Source: Clostridia bacterium (lineage in GTDB: Bacteria; Bacillota; Clostridia; Christensenellales; Aristaeellaceae). From it: a DNA stretch of 52,513 bases. The position numbers and the translations under genes were made by a program. Below the pieces are notes generated by a model. That model searched no databases. It was not told where the DNA came from and saw only the letters and a list, made by a program, of their open reading frames with translations. The stretch covers positions 95,695 to 148,207 of the forward strand of contig JAFWEJ010000013.1 of assembly GCA_017512985.1 (NCBI GenBank), read 5' to 3'. Every line of letters begins with the position of its first letter. The stretch's first letter is position 1. Positions 41,482 to 49,757 of this stretch are shown one piece after another.

Positions 41482-43275
41482 TTGAAAGAAAAAAAGCAAG
41501 GTAAATCTCCGTCAGGCTTTGCGCGCCTGATGGAATACGCGGGTCGGTTCCGGACGCTGACCTATCTGTCTCTGATCCTGTCCGCCCTGAGCAGCGTGCT
41601 GGCGCTGATGCCTTTTGTCTGTATCTGGCGCATTATCCGGGAAGTGCTGGAAACACGGCCGGATTTCTCCCAGGCAACCGGAATCGTCCGTAACGGATGG
41701 ATGGCAGTGCTGTTCGCCGTCCTGGCTTGGATTGTTTATGTCAGCGCGCTGGTTTGTTCCCATGGCAGCGCCTTCCGGACGGCCGCCAACATGAAAAAGA
41801 CGCTGATGCGGCATATTGCCCGCCTTCCCATCGGTTTCGCGGATGAGATGGGATCCGGCAAAGTCCGCCGGACCGTAACGGAAGTCACCGGGTCCACTGA
41901 GACCCTGCTCGCTCACAACCTGCCGGATATGGCGGGCGCGATCACTATGCCCCTGTGCATGGTCGTGATGCTCTTCCTGTATGACTGGCGCTACGGCGTC
42001 GCCTGCCTGATCCCCGTCGTGCTGAGCTTTGCCGTCATGATGCGTATGGCCGGCCCGGCGATGCAGGAGGATATGCGGCTGTACCAGAATGCTCTGGAGC
42101 GCATGAGCAACGAAGCGGTGGAATATGTGCGGGGCGTACCGGTCGTCAAGACCTTCGGCCAGACCGTCTTCTCCTTTCACCGGTTCAAGGCGTCGATCGA
42201 CGATTACTGTGAATTCTGCATGCATTATACACGGATGATGCGCAAGTCCATGGTCGGATATATCGTGCTGATCAACAGCGCTTTTGTCTTCATCCTGGGT
42301 CTGACGCTGTTCCTGATCCGCGGGGATCACTATCAGATGGATATCCTGCTGAACTTCCTGTTTTATGTGATCTTCACGCCGGCCATCGCCACCACGATGA
42401 GCAAAGTGATGTTCATGAGCGAAAACAATATGAAGATCAATGACGCGGTGGCCAGGATGGACACGATCCTTAGCATTCAGCCCCTGGCGGAACCGGAACA
42501 CGGTCAGGAACCGGAAAGCGCAGCGGTGGAACTGAAGGACGTGACCTACCGGTACACACCGGATGCTTCCCCGGCTGTATCCCATCTTTCCCTGAAAGCG
42601 GAGCGCAATGGGATCGTGGCGATCGTGGGTGCCTCCGGCAGCGGTAAAACCACTGTTGCCGGTCTGATCTCCCGTTTCTTTGATCCACAGGAAGGCCAGG
42701 TACTTATCGGCGGCACGGATGTACGCCAGATCGCCAAGGAAACCCTGATGAAACATGTAGCCTATGTCTTCCAGGACAGCCGCCTGCTCAAGCGTTCCAT
42801 TGCCGACAACCTGCGCATCGCCAAGCCGGAAGCCACCGAAGCTGAAATGCTGGAAGCACTCAAAAAAGCCCAGTGTATGGATATTATCGAGCGGCTGCCG
42901 GAAGGACTCAATACGGTGCTGGGTAGCCGGGGAACCTATCTTTCAGGCGGCGAGCAGCAGCGGATCGCCATTGCCCGCGCCATGCTGAAAAACGCGGATG
43001 TGGTAATCCTGGATGAGGCAAGCGCCTTTGCCGATCCCGAATGCGAAGCGCAGGTCCAGCAGGCCTTCCGGGAAATGGCCAAAGGCCGGACTGTGATCAT
43101 GATCGCCCATCGCCTCTCAACGGTCCGCAATGCCGACTGCATTTATGTCCTGAAGGACGGCAGTCTGGAGGAACAGGGAAAACATGATGATCTGATTCAG
43201 AAAAACGGGCTCTATGCAGCCATGTGGGCGGATTATCAGAAAGCGGTCAGCTGGAAGGTAGGTGAAGAAGCATGA
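41482..43275 (+). CDS. Heterodimeric ABC exporter half, pair 2 subunit A
   Basis: 597 residues from TTG 41482 (GTGAGGAG 7-8 nt upstream). Six TMs (~20-320) plus an ATPase: Walker A GASGSGKTT, signature [15 protein letters not shown], Walker B VVILDEAS and H-loop AHRL. The N-terminus (KEKKQGKSPSGFARLMEYAG) mirrors that of the pair 1 subunit A, including the TTG start. Its stop overlaps the next start by 4 nt. Regulated by the E/F operators just upstream. Substrate unknown. Confidence 0.9.
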   Translation: MKEKKQGKSPSGFARLMEYAGRFRTLTYLSLILSALSSVLALMPFVCIWRIIREVLETRPDFSQATGIVRNGWMAVLFAVLAWIVYVSALVCSHGSAFRTAANMKKTLMRHIARLPIGFADEMGSGKVRRTVTEVTGSTETLLAHNLPDMAGAITMPLCMVVMLFLYDWRYGVACLIPVVLSFAVMMRMAGPAMQEDMRLYQNALERMSNEAVEYVRGVPVVKTFGQTVFSFHRFKASIDDYCEFCMHYTRMMRKSMVGYIVLINSAFVFILGLTLFLIRGDHYQMDILLNFLFYVIFTPAIATTMSKVMFMSENNMKINDAVARMDTILSIQPLAEPEHGQEPESAAVELKDVTYRYTPDASPAVSHLSLKAERNGIVAIVGASGSGKTTVAGLISRFFDPQEGQVLIGGTDVRQIAKETLMKHVAYVFQDSRLLKRSIADNLRIAKPEATEAEMLEALKKAQCMDIIERLPEGLNTVLGSRGTYLSGGEQQRIAIARAMLKNADVVILDEASAFADPECEAQVQQAFREMAKGRTVIMIAHRLSTVRNADCIYVLKDGSLEEQGKHDDLIQKNGLYAAMWADYQKAVSWKVGEEA

Positions 43276-45002
43276 AACGGTATCTGATGAAACGGTTTGC
43301 CCTGACGGAAAAAGGCGCCACGGATATGGCCAAAGCGATCCTTTCCGTAACGCTCTCGAACATTGCCCTGATGACGCCTGTCTGGCTCCTGTTTGTGTTT
43401 GCCGGGGATTACCTGGACAGCACGGCAGCCGGACGCTGGGCACATTATCTGCTGTTCGCAGCTGCCTGCCTGGTTCTGATCTTCCTCCCGAATTACTGGC
43501 AGTATAACGCCACTTTCTTTGCCACCTACATTGAGTCTGGAAAGCGGCGGATATCCCTGGCGGAAAAACTGCGGAAGCTGCCGCTGTCCTTCTTCGGAAA
43601 AAAGGACCTGGCGGACCTGACGAACACCATCATGGCAGACGCTGAAACCCTGGAGCACGCCTCTTCCCACCAGATCCCGCAGTTCTACGGCAGTCTGGCG
43701 TCTACAGTCCTGATCTGCATCGGCCTGTTCTTCTATAAATGGGAAATGGCCCTGGCAGCAGTCTGGCCGATCCCGATCGCCATTTTCATCGTCGCGGCAT
43801 CTCGGAAGGTACAGACGCATTTCATCCGCCGGCAGTCCGAATCCAAAGTCCGGCTGAACGACGCCGTGCAGGAATTTATTGAAACCTCGAGGGATCTGAA
43901 GAGCTGCAACGCGGAGGATGCTTATCTGGCTGAACTGGATGACCGGATCAATGATGTCGAGAAGAAAGCGATCGGTGCGGAACTGGGACAGGCTGCCTTC
44001 ATTGTTTCCGCCCAGCTGATCCTGAAGATCGGGATCGGGACGGTTGCGGTAGCCGGCAGCGCGCTGCTCCTGCAGGGGCGGCTGAATGTGATGGAATTCT
44101 TCTCCTTCCTGCTGGTTGCTTCCCGCCTGTATGAGCCCATGAGCGGCAACCTGATCAACCTGGGGATGCTGAACCTGCTGACTGTTCCGGTGTCCCGGAT
44201 GAATGAGATCACAGCCTGTCCGGAACAGACCGGAACAACAGACTTCCATCCAGACGGATATGATATCTGTTTCGAAAACGTGGCCTTCTCCTATGATCAG
44301 GACAAGACCGTCCTGAAAAATGTATCCTTTACGGCAAAGCAGAACCAGGTGACGGCGCTTGTCGGACCGTCCGGCGGCGGAAAGACCACCGTTTCCCGCC
44401 TTGCCGCGCGGTTCTGGGACGTCAGCAGCGGGCAGATCACCGTCGGCGGTCAGGATATCTCCGGCGTCGATCCGGAAACACTGCTTGGCGTCTATTCCAT
44501 CGTTTTCCAGGATGTCACGCTGTTCAACAACAGCATTCTGGAAAACATCCGTGTCGGTAAAAAAGAAGCAACGGATGACGAAGTACTGGCAGCGGCCCGG
44601 CTGGCCAACTGCGATGAGTTTGCGCTGAAGCTGCCCCAGGGATATGATACGGTCATCGGTGAAAACGGAAGCGAACTGTCCGGCGGTGAGCGCCAGCGCA
44701 TCTCCATCGCCCGGGCCTTCCTGAAAGACGCGCCGATCATCCTGCTGGATGAAGCCAGCGCCAGCCTGGACGTTGAGAATGAAACCGTAATCCAGGAAGC
44801 GCTCTCCCGTCTGATCCGGAATAAAACCGTGATCGTCATCGCCCACCGGATGCGCACGGTCAGCGGCGCGGACAAGATCGTGGTGCTGTCTGACGGAACG
44901 ATTGCCGAAGAAGGCCGTCCTTCCGACCTGTTCGCCCGGGAGGACAGCGCGTTCCGCCGAATGGCGCAGCTGCAGAGCGCCAGCGCCGAATGGAGCATCT
45001 GA
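43272..45002 (+). CDS. Heterodimeric ABC exporter half, pair 2 subunit B
   Basis: 576 residues, exactly the length of pair 1 subunit B. Six TMs, then Walker A GPSGGGKTT, signature LSGGERQRISIARAF, Walker B IILLDEAS and H-loop AHRM. It is coupled to subunit A by an ATGA overlap. A bidirectional terminator at 45015-45042 separates it from the converging ATC-hydrolase operon. Confidence 0.9.
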   Translation: MKRYLMKRFALTEKGATDMAKAILSVTLSNIALMTPVWLLFVFAGDYLDSTAAGRWAHYLLFAAACLVLIFLPNYWQYNATFFATYIESGKRRISLAEKLRKLPLSFFGKKDLADLTNTIMADAETLEHASSHQIPQFYGSLASTVLICIGLFFYKWEMALAAVWPIPIAIFIVAASRKVQTHFIRRQSESKVRLNDAVQEFIETSRDLKSCNAEDAYLAELDDRINDVEKKAIGAELGQAAFIVSAQLILKIGIGTVAVAGSALLLQGRLNVMEFFSFLLVASRLYEPMSGNLINLGMLNLLTVPVSRMNEITACPEQTGTTDFHPDGYDICFENVAFSYDQDKTVLKNVSFTAKQNQVTALVGPSGGGKTTVSRLAARFWDVSSGQITVGGQDISGVDPETLLGVYSIVFQDVTLFNNSILENIRVGKKEATDDEVLAAARLANCDEFALKLPQGYDTVIGENGSELSGGERQRISIARAFLKDAPIILLDEASASLDVENETVIQEALSRLIRNKTVIVIAHRMRTVSGADKIVVLSDGTIAEEGRPSDLFAREDSAFRRMAQLQSASAEWSI

Positions 45003-45014
45003 AAGCAATAAACC

Positions 45015-45042
45015 GCAGCCGGATCCGATTGGATCCGGCTGC
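45015..45042. terminator. Bidirectional terminator
   Basis: GCAGCCGGATCC-GATT... GGATCCGGCTGC, a 12-bp stem with a short loop and a TTATTTG tail, between converging genes. Confidence 0.8.
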
Positions 45043-45059
45043 TTATTTGATTCGTTTTT

Positions 45060-45692
45060 TCAGTTTTTCTTCTTGTACCCGCAGTCACAGTACGGGCCGC
45101 CGGAAGCCAGGGTGTAGGTCCGGATAAAGGTGTCCGCCCCGCCGATCTCGCTCATGGTGTAATCCAGCCGGCACATAGCCGGGGTCAGGTCAAACAGCCC
45201 CAGTTCCTTCATCAGCGTGCAGATGCCGCACTTCGTGAACCGGGCTTCATAGCCGCTGCCGTCGGCATAGGGATGATAAGTCATGTTCCAGGAATAGGGG
45301 TTCCGGTCAGCCGCCCTCAGGGCCGCCGTGGCTTTCATGCCGGCGATATCCTTTTCCGAGAACTTTCGTTTTCCGCCCATCCGGCAGAACTTCTTCATCG
45401 CGCCGGTCAGCATGGACTCCCGGTAATATGCTGTCGCATCCTCTACGGACGGCCTCTCCGGCATATTGAGGAAAAACGCGCACAGCATGGCGCAGCTGAC
45501 GATGTTCATTTTGAAGCGGTCACCCTTCTCAAACTCCGGCAGCTTTTCAATAATCTCCCGGTATCTCCCTTTGGCTTTGGCCGTAATGCTTCCGGCTGTT
45601 TCTGCGTCATACTTCAGAACAGTTGTCAGGTTTCTCCTGAAGGATCCGGCAAACAGCAGCCACATGCCGCCCGGCATACCCACGTATTTCAT
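45060..45692 (-). CDS. L-2-amino-thiazoline-4-carboxylate (ATC) hydrolase-like protein 1
   Basis: 210 residues. It resembles the ATC-hydrolase-like family common in Clostridia: a helical N-terminal half (CAMLCAFFLNMPERPSVEDA) and a C-terminal half with conserved Cys and Asp (FTKCGICTLMKELGLFDLTP, MCRLDYTMSEIGG, GGPYCDCGYKKK). The characterised Pseudomonas enzyme opens a thiazoline ring on the way to L-cysteine; other members have no known substrate. The ATG overlaps the methyltransferase stop by 4 nt. Third gene of the operon starting at 46943. Activity is a family-level inference. Confidence 0.7.
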   Translation of the reverse strand: MKYVGMPGGMWLLFAGSFRRNLTTVLKYDAETAGSITAKAKGRYREIIEKLPEFEKGDRFKMNIVSCAMLCAFFLNMPERPSVEDATAYYRESMLTGAMKKFCRMGGKRKFSEKDIAGMKATAALRAADRNPYSWNMTYHPYADGSGYEARFTKCGICTLMKELGLFDLTPAMCRLDYTMSEIGGADTFIRTYTLASGGPYCDCGYKKKN

Positions 45693-46297
45693 ACATCAAG
45701 CCTCCTCATCACAGCCACGGCGCAGGGAATCCGCCCTTCCGCCAGCGAGATTTTCACATCTGTATATCCGGCGTCGAGGAAAAACTGCTGATAGCTCTCA
45801 ACGGTAAACTGCCGTTTGAAATCAGCGCCCGCTTTCCCGATGACGGAGACAAACCCGCCGGTCTCCCCCTTCCGGTCCTTGTTCATATAGGTGGGGATAA
45901 TCAGCATGCCTCCGGGCCTGCAGACGCGGTTCAGTTCGTTCAGCGCCTTCATCGGCTCGTCCAGCAGGTGGATCACGTTCCCGGCGACCACCTTGTCGAA
46001 ACTGCTGTCCGGAAATTCCAGCGACAGGATATTGGCCTGCCGGAACTGCACATTCCTGTATGCGGCGCAGTTTTTCTCCGCCCGTTTCAGCATCTTCGGC
46101 GCAAAATCCGTTGCGGTAAGATGTTGGCATTTCCCGGCGATCACGGTGCTTAACAGACCGGTTCCTCAGGCGCACTCAAGCACAACGTCATCCGGATCGA
46201 TCAGATCAGCCACAATCCGGCGCAGCGCCTTGTGCGTTTTTCCGTTAACAACATTCACAAATAAATCGTATACTCCGGCAACCCTGTCCCAGAACAT
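45689..46297 (-). pseudogene. SAM-dependent methyltransferase with in-frame TGA in motif I
   Basis: One reading frame from ATG 46297 (GGAGGG 5-6 nt upstream) to TGA 45689 encodes a ~200-residue class I methyltransferase, interrupted only at codon 44 (TGA, 46168-46166). Reading across gives VLECA-stop-GTGLLS, i.e. motif I (ExACGTG) with TGA where relatives have a Cys codon. The rest is intact: LTATDFAPKMLKRAEKN, VVAGNVIHLLDEP, LNRVCRPGGMLIIPTY. A single point mutation is the simplest cause. Selenocysteine insertion is possible in principle, but the hairpin after the TGA starts only ~5-9 nt away, too close for a normal bacterial SECIS. The downstream gene is still coupled to its stop. Confidence 0.75.
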
Positions 46298-46340
46298 TGA
46301 ATCCCTCCGGTTTGCTCCGAAATGTTGGATATCCGCCTGC

Positions 46341-46943
46341 TCATATCTTTTTAAGATAGAAGTCGCAGCATTTGGCCCCTTTTCCGAGCGTTCCGGTCCG
46401 CTCAAATTTCAGGCCCGGCAGATTCCCATACACACGCTCGTCGTTTTCGCAGAAAATCTTTGTCAGTTCCGAACAGCCCAGCTCCGTGAAATGCCGGAAA
46501 TACGGACAGGATGTCACATCCATCCGATAGGCTCCTTTTTCTTTGGGATAAAAAACGTTCTTGAATCCGCTGTTTGATCCGAATATCTTCTTTGTCAGGG
46601 GATTCCAGAGTTTCACAAACAGGCCGCGCATTCCTGGAATCTTCATCGTCTTTTCCAGTTTCTTTGCCGTGCCCGCGCATCCCTTGATCGCCGCATTTTC
46701 GACAACAGCATATGCCTTCTTCTCTCCGAGTTCTTCCTTTACTGTCAGATAAACAGCTGCCGCGGGAAAAATCCTGCTGTCGGTGTGCATTCGTTCGCCC
46801 TTGGAAAGCGAACTGTGTCCGTTCAGAAAGGTTTCCAGCTTCTCAGTCGCCTTCTTCCACAGTTCGTCGCCGTTCCGGGTTTGTTTGTCCAGTTCGGCCC
46901 TCATCAGGCTTTTCTTTTCCATAATCTGTTCCGCCGCTGTCAT
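46341..46943 (-). CDS. ATC-hydrolase-like protein 2
   Basis: 200 residues. Start ATG 46943, 9 nt after GAAGGG. Same family as the protein at 45060: helical N-terminal half, then DVTSCPYFRHFTELGCSELTKIFCENDE and a C-terminal GAKCCDFYLKK with paired Cys. The spacing of Cys and Asp in the C-terminal half parallels protein 1. First gene of the three-gene operon; its promoter carries the GTTAG-N6-CTAAC operator at 46973-46990. Substrate unknown. Confidence 0.75.
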   Translation of the reverse strand: MTAAEQIMEKKSLMRAELDKQTRNGDELWKKATEKLETFLNGHSSLSKGERMHTDSRIFPAAAVYLTVKEELGEKKAYAVVENAAIKGCAGTAKKLEKTMKIPGMRGLFVKLWNPLTKKIFGSNSGFKNVFYPKEKGAYRMDVTSCPYFRHFTELGCSELTKIFCENDERVYGNLPGLKFERTGTLGKGAKCCDFYLKKI

Positions 46944-46972
46944 TTCATTCATCCCTTCACGATGCTTTGTGC

Positions 46973-47001
46973 TGTTAGTTACAACTAACAACCTGATTAT
47001 A
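46973..47001 (-). promoter_or_regulatory. -10 box and TetR operator G of the ATC-hydrolase operon
   Basis: Minus strand TATAAT (47001-46996, weak -35), then TGTTAG-N6-CTAACA (46990-46973), an 18-bp palindrome on the expected start site. Same half-sites and 6-bp centre length as the exporter operators. Confidence 0.7.
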
Positions 47002-47054
47002 CGTCAAACCTGCGCTGAAGAAAAGATCGTATGTTGTTTTTCCTTTCATATCTC

Positions 47055-47675
47055 TCAGATCAGAAACAGCAGTCCCAGGAACATAAAAGCTCCTGCCCAG
47101 TTTCCGGAACCGCCGATGCGTGCTGGAAACAGAATCATCATCAACAGAAACACATTGAAAGCACATGCCCATGCGGGCAGGGAGGTCCATCCGGAAGCAA
47201 CGGCAACAAACATGGATACGCCGAAGAGCAGAAAGCCGAGATAGCACACCGCCAGCGTAATTGATGTTTTCTTAAACAGTTCCGAGATGATCTGTCTCGC
47301 GTCTTCTGTTCTTCCCAGTCTGACATACAACCATTCCGGAACGCCGCATAGAATATGATGAGCCATACCGAAAGTGAAAACCATTCCGCTGCCGATAAGC
47401 ATCAGAACAGCACAGATCTCTGAATACTGTTTCATCCATTGGCACAGTGCAATATATCCAAAGAAAAGCAGGAACATTGCCAGGCATCCCAGCAGCATGG
47501 ACAGCAGTGCATTTTTCAGCGGCATACCTTTGAAGACTGCGGACAGTTTCCCGTTGTCTTTCATATCCTCAAAGCGGAATCTGCCGCTCGGCAGATAGGT
47601 CATCAGGCAATCTGTATATCCGCAGAGCAGATGCCCGGCAACAGCGATCAGAAACATGATTTTCATCGCATTCAT
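47055..47675 (-). CDS. Polytopic membrane protein (DUF6796-like)
   Basis: 206 residues from ATG 47675, 7 nt after GGAGG. About six hydrophobic segments. The N-terminal segment contains GHLLCGYTDCLMTYLP, with Cys and Asp inside or next to the membrane. The centre has FTFGMAHHILCGVPEWLYVRLG (two His and a Cys). It resembles the partial protein at 52119-52513 (FGACGVHVPCLACVFVYRHL), so the cassette carries two members of one family. No function is known for this family. Minus strand, 72 bp after the alpha/beta hydrolase. Confidence 0.65.
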   Translation of the reverse strand: MNAMKIMFLIAVAGHLLCGYTDCLMTYLPSGRFRFEDMKDNGKLSAVFKGMPLKNALLSMLLGCLAMFLLFFGYIALCQWMKQYSEICAVLMLIGSGMVFTFGMAHHILCGVPEWLYVRLGRTEDARQIISELFKKTSITLAVCYLGFLLFGVSMFVAVASGWTSLPAWACAFNVFLLMMILFPARIGGSGNWAGAFMFLGLLFLI

Positions 47676-47753
47676 AATCATTCCTCCATATCAGCCATAT
47701 ATGCCCGCAATTCCGGCCGCGACCGTTCCCCCGGAAGAAACTCTGAACTCCTC

Positions 47754-48662
47754 TTATGTTGAAATATATTCCTTAAAATGCCTGTAGCCGTCCTCTGCAT
47801 CTTTAGCCAGCGGCAGCATTGCATAGCTGTGGTACATTCCTTCGCCGATTTCCATCGTCACATGTACTCCGAACTCTTCCAGACGCTTCCTGATCGACTG
47901 CGCCCCGGCAAGAAACACTTCATCTCCGCCAAAACTGAGATAGACGTCCTTGAGGCCTGTATAATCACCAAGCTGCAGGTATTTCATATAGGCCGGTACT
48001 TCCCGCCCTCCAGTCATGCCGTCCCACACGCTGTCAATGGCTTTTACGCTCATAATCACATCCGTCTTTTCCTGCTTTACGGCAAGTGCTCTTTCTTCTT
48101 CAGTAATCAAAAGCGTACCGGGAGATCCTGCGTAGATTTTTCCGGGTATGGCCAGTCCTTCACCTTTTTCGTTAATGTAGGAGATCAGGCCTATAGCCAG
48201 GTTCCCCCCGGAAGATCCGCCCATAAGGCAGATGTTCTCCGCGGCATAATGATTCAGTGTTTCCTTATACATCCGGTAAAGCATCTCATACACATCCGGA
48301 AGCGTCGCCCCGGTAAAAAGAATCGGATAGTATGGCAAAAGCATATCAAGACCGCATTCTTTCGCAAGCTGCATGACTTCTTTCGCCTGACCGGGCTGGG
48401 GATATTTCAGCATTCCGCCGCCGACCAGATAGATTCCGATCCGGTCGGATGCCTTTTTATGCTTGTAAATCAGAACGGTTGCCCCGTTTACTTTGCGCCG
48501 GCTGATTTCCAACTCCGGATCGGTTAATTCAGGGACGTTTTCTCCCTTGTATGCTCTCCGGAATAATTTCTGCGCTTTTTCCTTCGGCGCTGCCATGATT
48601 CCTTTGGCAGGAAGCAGTCTGAACACTCTTAAAAGAAATCTGTACTTCAGGCTCTTTTTCAT
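47754..48662 (-). CDS. Alpha/beta hydrolase (fold-3/HSL-like esterase)
   Basis: 302 residues, ATG 48662 with GGAG 8 nt upstream. Oxyanion motif YLVGGGML (the HGGG equivalent lacks its His), nucleophile Ser in MGGSSGGNLA, acid Asp in SFGGDEVFLAG and His in GMYHSYAML. The triad is complete. Members hydrolyse esters or lactones of small molecules. The first 30 residues are basic and hydrophobic (KYRFLLRVFRLLPAKG), perhaps a membrane-facing cap. Its place among membrane proteins and methyltransferases suggests work on a lipid-like or secondary metabolite; that is inference. Confidence 0.87.
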   Translation of the reverse strand: MKKSLKYRFLLRVFRLLPAKGIMAAPKEKAQKLFRRAYKGENVPELTDPELEISRRKVNGATVLIYKHKKASDRIGIYLVGGGMLKYPQPGQAKEVMQLAKECGLDMLLPYYPILFTGATLPDVYEMLYRMYKETLNHYAAENICLMGGSSGGNLAIGLISYINEKGEGLAIPGKIYAGSPGTLLITEEERALAVKQEKTDVIMSVKAIDSVWDGMTGGREVPAYMKYLQLGDYTGLKDVYLSFGGDEVFLAGAQSIRKRLEEFGVHVTMEIGEGMYHSYAMLPLAKDAEDGYRHFKEYIST

Positions 48663-48731
48663 GATTCTTCACTCCGCAAATCCGATCAGTGACATGATAC
48701 CGGATAAAAATGCCGCTAACAGGCTTTGAAA

Positions 48732-49229
48732 TCATGACCGTTTCCACGGTATGCATCTGTTCACCCGTTTCTGATATTCCGCATATTCGTCCCCATAGAG
48801 ATCAAGCAGCCACTTCTCCTCTGTTTTTTTCAGGGCAACGGTCATAATAAGCCAGTTGATGAAAGGCGTAATCAGGATCCATCCATTGACCCACATCAGG
48901 CTGATCCCTGTGATGATGAACCACCAGCCGCTGTACATCGGATTCCTGACCCAGGCATAAATGCCGTCTGTTTTCAGTTTGTTCTCTGCGATATGCTCGT
49001 CCATACCGGAACGCAGAGCGCCGATAAACCAGACCGCTGCTCCAAACACAATAAGGATCCCGCCCGAAATCCGAAAAATATAAGTCCATGGAGCGGACAG
49101 CATCCCGATCCTGAATAGATAACTGAACAAAACAATCCCCGCCGCAGTTACTGCTGCCATCCCGTAAACAATGTAGGGACCGACTCCGTATAACGGCAGC
49201 TTCTGCCCATCTTTGACATAGTTTTTCAT
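48732..49229 (-). CDS. Integral membrane methyltransferase (isoprenylcysteine carboxyl methyltransferase-like)
   Basis: 165 residues with 4-5 membrane segments. The C-terminal half has the ICMT/PEMT-like signature GIYAWVRNPMYSGWW and the closing EEKWLLDLYGDEYAEYQKRV, which form the SAM and substrate pocket at the membrane face. Bacterial members methylate lipophilic small molecules rather than prenylated proteins. Located 16 bp after the membrane protein at 49246, so in the same tight operon. Confidence 0.85.
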   Translation of the reverse strand: MKNYVKDGQKLPLYGVGPYIVYGMAAVTAAGIVLFSYLFRIGMLSAPWTYIFRISGGILIVFGAAVWFIGALRSGMDEHIAENKLKTDGIYAWVRNPMYSGWWFIITGISLMWVNGWILITPFINWLIMTVALKKTEEKWLLDLYGDEYAEYQKRVNRCIPWKRS

Positions 49230-49245
49230 GGCTGACCTCCGTTGT

Positions 49246-49743
49246 CTATCCTCCGATCCTCAGGGTAACCCATGCCAGCAGCGCGCTGACAAACGGGAAA
49301 GCAATCAGGCGGATCAGCTGATTCTTTGTATTGAAACTGCGGTTGCTCCAGCTATCGCAGTGTTTTGTTTCCGGGAAAAAACGGACGTAGTATTTCCTGG
49401 TGATCACAATATACTGGTCCTGGATAAGAATATCGAACAGTTTATAACCATACAGGAATAGCATATATCTGCCGAACATAAGCCAGAAGCCGTATCCCCG
49501 GCGGAGACCGTCAGCTCCCAGGAAATACAGCGCGCCCAGATAAATAACTGCTGCCGCAGCCGTCATCAGGTATCCGACAGCCTGTTTCCCGGCCGGCGGA
49601 TCAGGATGATCTCCGGCTGCCTCCCGGATATCTTCCGGCAGAAATTTCATGAATAGTTTTGTCTTTGCAAAGGACGGTATCGTCAGAATAAACGCCAGTG
49701 ACAGCAACCAGATACCGGCCAGGACGATCAGGGTTGTAATCAT
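49246..49743 (-). CDS. Membrane protein of unknown function, tandem paralogue 1
   Basis: 165 residues from ATG 49743 (GAGGAAG 7 nt upstream; the extension to 49887 reads into the neighbour). Four hydrophobic segments. The stretch FMKFLPEDIREAAGDHPDPP corresponds to MFPKEIKKAAAPYVDRKDV in the next gene upstream, and RYMLFLYGYKLFDILIQDQYI to the Asp-rich DFLILDCWLP segment, so the two are paralogues of similar length. No motif of known function. Confidence 0.65.
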   Translation of the reverse strand: MITTLIVLAGIWLLSLAFILTIPSFAKTKLFMKFLPEDIREAAGDHPDPPAGKQAVGYLMTAAAAVIYLGALYFLGADGLRRGYGFWLMFGRYMLFLYGYKLFDILIQDQYIVITRKYYVRFFPETKHCDSWSNRSFNTKNQLIRLIAFPFVSALLAWVTLRIGG

Positions 49744-49757
49744 AGCTCGCTTCCTCT

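Noticed and set aside
46166-46168. Selenocysteine codon in the methyltransferase
   Set aside because: Not called as such. The nearest hairpin is too close to the TGA for a usual SECIS, and no selenium genes are visible. Kept only as a possibility in the findings.
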